From: Candidatus Terasakiella magnetica
Lineage (GTDB): Bacteria > Pseudomonadota > Alphaproteobacteria > Rhodospirillales > Terasakiellaceae
DNA length: 64,000 nucleotides
Direction of reading: 5' to 3'
Assembly: GCF_900093605.1 (NCBI RefSeq)
Contig: NZ_FLYE01000001.1
Coordinates: 496,001 to 560,000 of the forward strand
Shown: positions 62,662 to 64,000 of the stretch, piece after piece
Layout of the letters: every line of letters begins with the position of its first letter
How positions within the stretch are numbered: position 1 is the stretch's first letter
Translations under genes and position numbers: made by a program
The notes under the pieces: model-generated
Database searches by the model: none
What the model was told of the DNA's origin: nothing
What the model saw: only the letters and a program-made list of their open reading frames with translations

Positions 62662-63663
62662 TCACAAGTCAAGTTCTTTTAAGCTTTCTTGCAAGATCGC
62701 CCAGTGCTTTTCTGGACCGGGAAGGCCAATGCGTAAATATTGTGCCCGGTCTTCAAACGGGCGAACCAACACCCCTTGTTTGCCAAGCCCTTCAAATATA
62801 TGGGGAGCTTTAGGGTGATGACAATAACGAAACAAAGATGTCCCCCCCACAACATCAATTGACGCTGAACCTAAAATTTCATCCAAACGCTGGGTTGCTT
62901 TTATAAGGTCTGCACGGGTCTGTTTGATCCATGCCACATCGCGAAAAGCTCGTTTACCAATTTCCATTGCAGGCCCGTTTACAGCCCATGGCCCAATACC
63001 ATCCCTCAGGCGATCGGCCAGTTTTCCACCGGCTAAGACAAAGCCAAGGCGGATACCAGCAAGGCCAAAAAATTTGCCAAATGAGCGCAAGATAATCAAC
63101 CCATCTGTGCCCGCATGGCTTGAGATATCAAGACTTGGTCTGCAATCTAAAAAAGCCCCATCCACAATCAGGTAGCCGCCTTTTGCATGCTGCTTTGCTG
63201 CGAGTTCTAATAAAAAGTCAGGCTCATACACATCGCCTGTCGGGTTATTCGGGTTTACAATAATCAGGATATCAGCCTCATCAGCGGCATCATAAACATC
63301 CTCTACTTCCATCACATCATGCCCGGCTAAAGACCAGCAATAGGCATGTTCTTTATAAGTTGGCCCAATGATGCGGACCTTTTTAGGCTTTTCAAACAAG
63401 TGAGGTAAAATCTGCAATAAAGTCTGGGTACCAGAAACCGGGATCACTTTTTCAGGATCATCAACACCATAATAAAAGGCTGCCGCCTCTTTAAGATCTT
63501 GCAATAATTTTTGATCAGGAAGGCGGCCCCAATGGTCCTGTTCAAGCGGTGGAATCGGATAAGGATGCGGGTTAATACCCGTGGATAAATCGACCCATTT
63601 TTCTTGAGGCACAGAAAATCTCTGTGCTGCGGCTGCTAAGTTGCCACCATGGAAGACTGCCAA
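62662..63663 (-). CDS. cobD: Threonine-phosphate decarboxylase CobD
   Basis: PLP enzyme giving (R)-1-aminopropan-2-ol phosphate for the lower arm of cobalamin. HGGNLAAAAQRFSVPQEKWVDLSTGINPHPYP at the start, then SGTQTLLQILP, NPNNPTGDVYEPD, and the PLP lysine in RSFGKFFGLAGIRLG (about residue 208). 333 residues. The start is a TTG with GGAGAA upstream; no in-frame ATG is near. It fits the need for B12 by NrdJ. No other cob genes are in view. Confidence 0.92.
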   Translation of the reverse strand: MAVFHGGNLAAAAQRFSVPQEKWVDLSTGINPHPYPIPPLEQDHWGRLPDQKLLQDLKEAAAFYYGVDDPEKVIPVSGTQTLLQILPHLFEKPKKVRIIGPTYKEHAYCWSLAGHDVMEVEDVYDAADEADILIIVNPNNPTGDVYEPDFLLELAAKQHAKGGYLIVDGAFLDCRPSLDISSHAGTDGLIILRSFGKFFGLAGIRLGFVLAGGKLADRLRDGIGPWAVNGPAMEIGKRAFRDVAWIKQTRADLIKATQRLDEILGSASIDVVGGTSLFRYCHHPKAPHIFEGLGKQGVLVRPFEDRAQYLRIGLPGPEKHWAILQESLKELDL

Positions 63664-63958
63664 GGCCCATTCTCCGCGTAATTTTATTATAGATGAACTC
63701 TATTTGACGCAATGGGTAGCATGAGTAAACAGTGCACTCAAGATCGATAAAGCCAAAAAAGAAACAAAATTTCAGCCCCGCTTCTTTAAGCTAAGAAAAT
63801 TATGAAAAAACGCTATAAAGCGCAAGTTCATTTCAATTGCTGCATTGCCAAAAATTACCTTAAAAAACAACAATTTAGCTCATTTTTCCTCTTGAATTTA
63901 TAACCTCAATACATACATAAAATAAGGATTGGTTCACACATACGACAGGAGCGCAATC

Positions 63959-64000
63959 ATGCCAGTCTTTGGAGCAGCAGATTTTGACCATCACGAGAAT
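63959..64000 (+). CDS. Start of Glu/Leu/Phe/Val dehydrogenase (cut by window end)
   Basis: Only 14 codons are visible (MPVFGAADFDHHEN). This start resembles leucine dehydrogenases of alphaproteobacteria, which open with a short (S/G)AADFDxHE motif. ACAGGAG stands eight bases before the ATG. The assignment is tentative because so little is seen. Confidence 0.5.
   Translation, partial: MPVFGAADFDHHEN

Noticed and set aside
1-64000. CRISPR arrays, insertion sequences, prophage or transferred islands
   Set aside because: No regularly spaced repeats, transposase, integrase or phage genes are visible, and gene content is core alphaproteobacterial throughout.

Overview
The window reads as one chromosomal segment of an alphaproteobacterium, most like a marine member of the Rhodospirillales. 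The evidence is the ntrB-ntrC-ntrY-ntrX-trkA run leading into hfq-hflX, an NDUFA12-type complex I accessory subunit, the MlaD / DUF2155 / aat / accC / accB / aroQ neighbourhood, the division regulator MipZ, an adenosylcobalamin-dependent NrdJ of about 1220 residues and a polyhydroxyalkanoate phasin. Base composition looks moderate, with no island of clearly different composition. The genus is inference only. I see no rRNA, tRNA, CRISPR array, insertion sequence or prophage; nearly everything is core genome.

Layout. (1) 1-11153, plus strand: nitrogen two-component systems NtrBC (ntrB cut by the left edge) and NtrYX, potassium-uptake regulator TrkA, a D-amino-acid aminotransferase, a HAD phosphatase, the RNA chaperone Hfq, the GTPase HflX and a small helix-rich protein. 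(2) 11156-15464: a methyltransferase, an IMPase-family phosphatase, RecQ and a beta-hydroxyacid dehydrogenase. (3) 15573-27327, minus strand: mazG, a 635-base gene-free stretch rich in inverted repeats, then a tightly packed run transcribed thiS, thiG, ydcF-like, mltB-like, rlpA, D,D-carboxypeptidase, tmk, holB, metG, tatD, metallo-hydrolase, closed by a terminator. It joins cell-wall remodelling to replication and translation housekeeping. (4) 27461-30527, plus: aroQ, accB, accC, a strong terminator, then aat. Opposite lie DUF2155, two tandem MlaD-type proteins and NDUFA12. (5) 32356-34134: a PAS/GGDEF/EAL protein with a broken GGDEF motif. (6) 34135-38508: a long leader with candidate sigma-54, IHF and NrdR sites, then nrdJ with its terminator. 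(7) 38586-47589: RidA, an acyltransferase-like protein, a cysteine-rich unknown, an AMACR-type CoA-transferase-fold protein, ClpA/ClpS, a phasin with a histone-like tail, a lipoprotein and a SPOR-bearing D,D-carboxypeptidase. (8) 47636-51332: sugar-nucleotide genes (phosphomannomutase/phosphoglucomutase, UDP-glucose dehydrogenase, galU). (9) 51421-56152: a coupled minus-strand chain of molybdopterin oxidoreductase, mipZ, membrane DnaJ-like protein and a secreted unknown. (10) 56258-64000: small unknown, STAS, DUF3179, LhgO-like oxidase, GH114-like secreted protein, acyl-CoA synthetase, two paralogous mini-proteins, cobD, and the first codons of a probable leucine dehydrogenase.

I do not find a clearly new multi-gene system. 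The best leads are regulatory or small-protein signals: a pair of TGC-rich repeats bracketing the phasin promoter together with the phasin's PhaF-like tail placed at the wrong end, a candidate sigma-54 promoter with IHF and NrdR-like sites ahead of nrdJ, two adjacent paralogous mini-proteins at 62068-62588, the oxidoreductase-mipZ-DnaJ-secreted protein chain, and the inverted-repeat-rich gap at 16404-17038. CobD fits an organism that depends on cobalamin for its class II ribonucleotide reductase.
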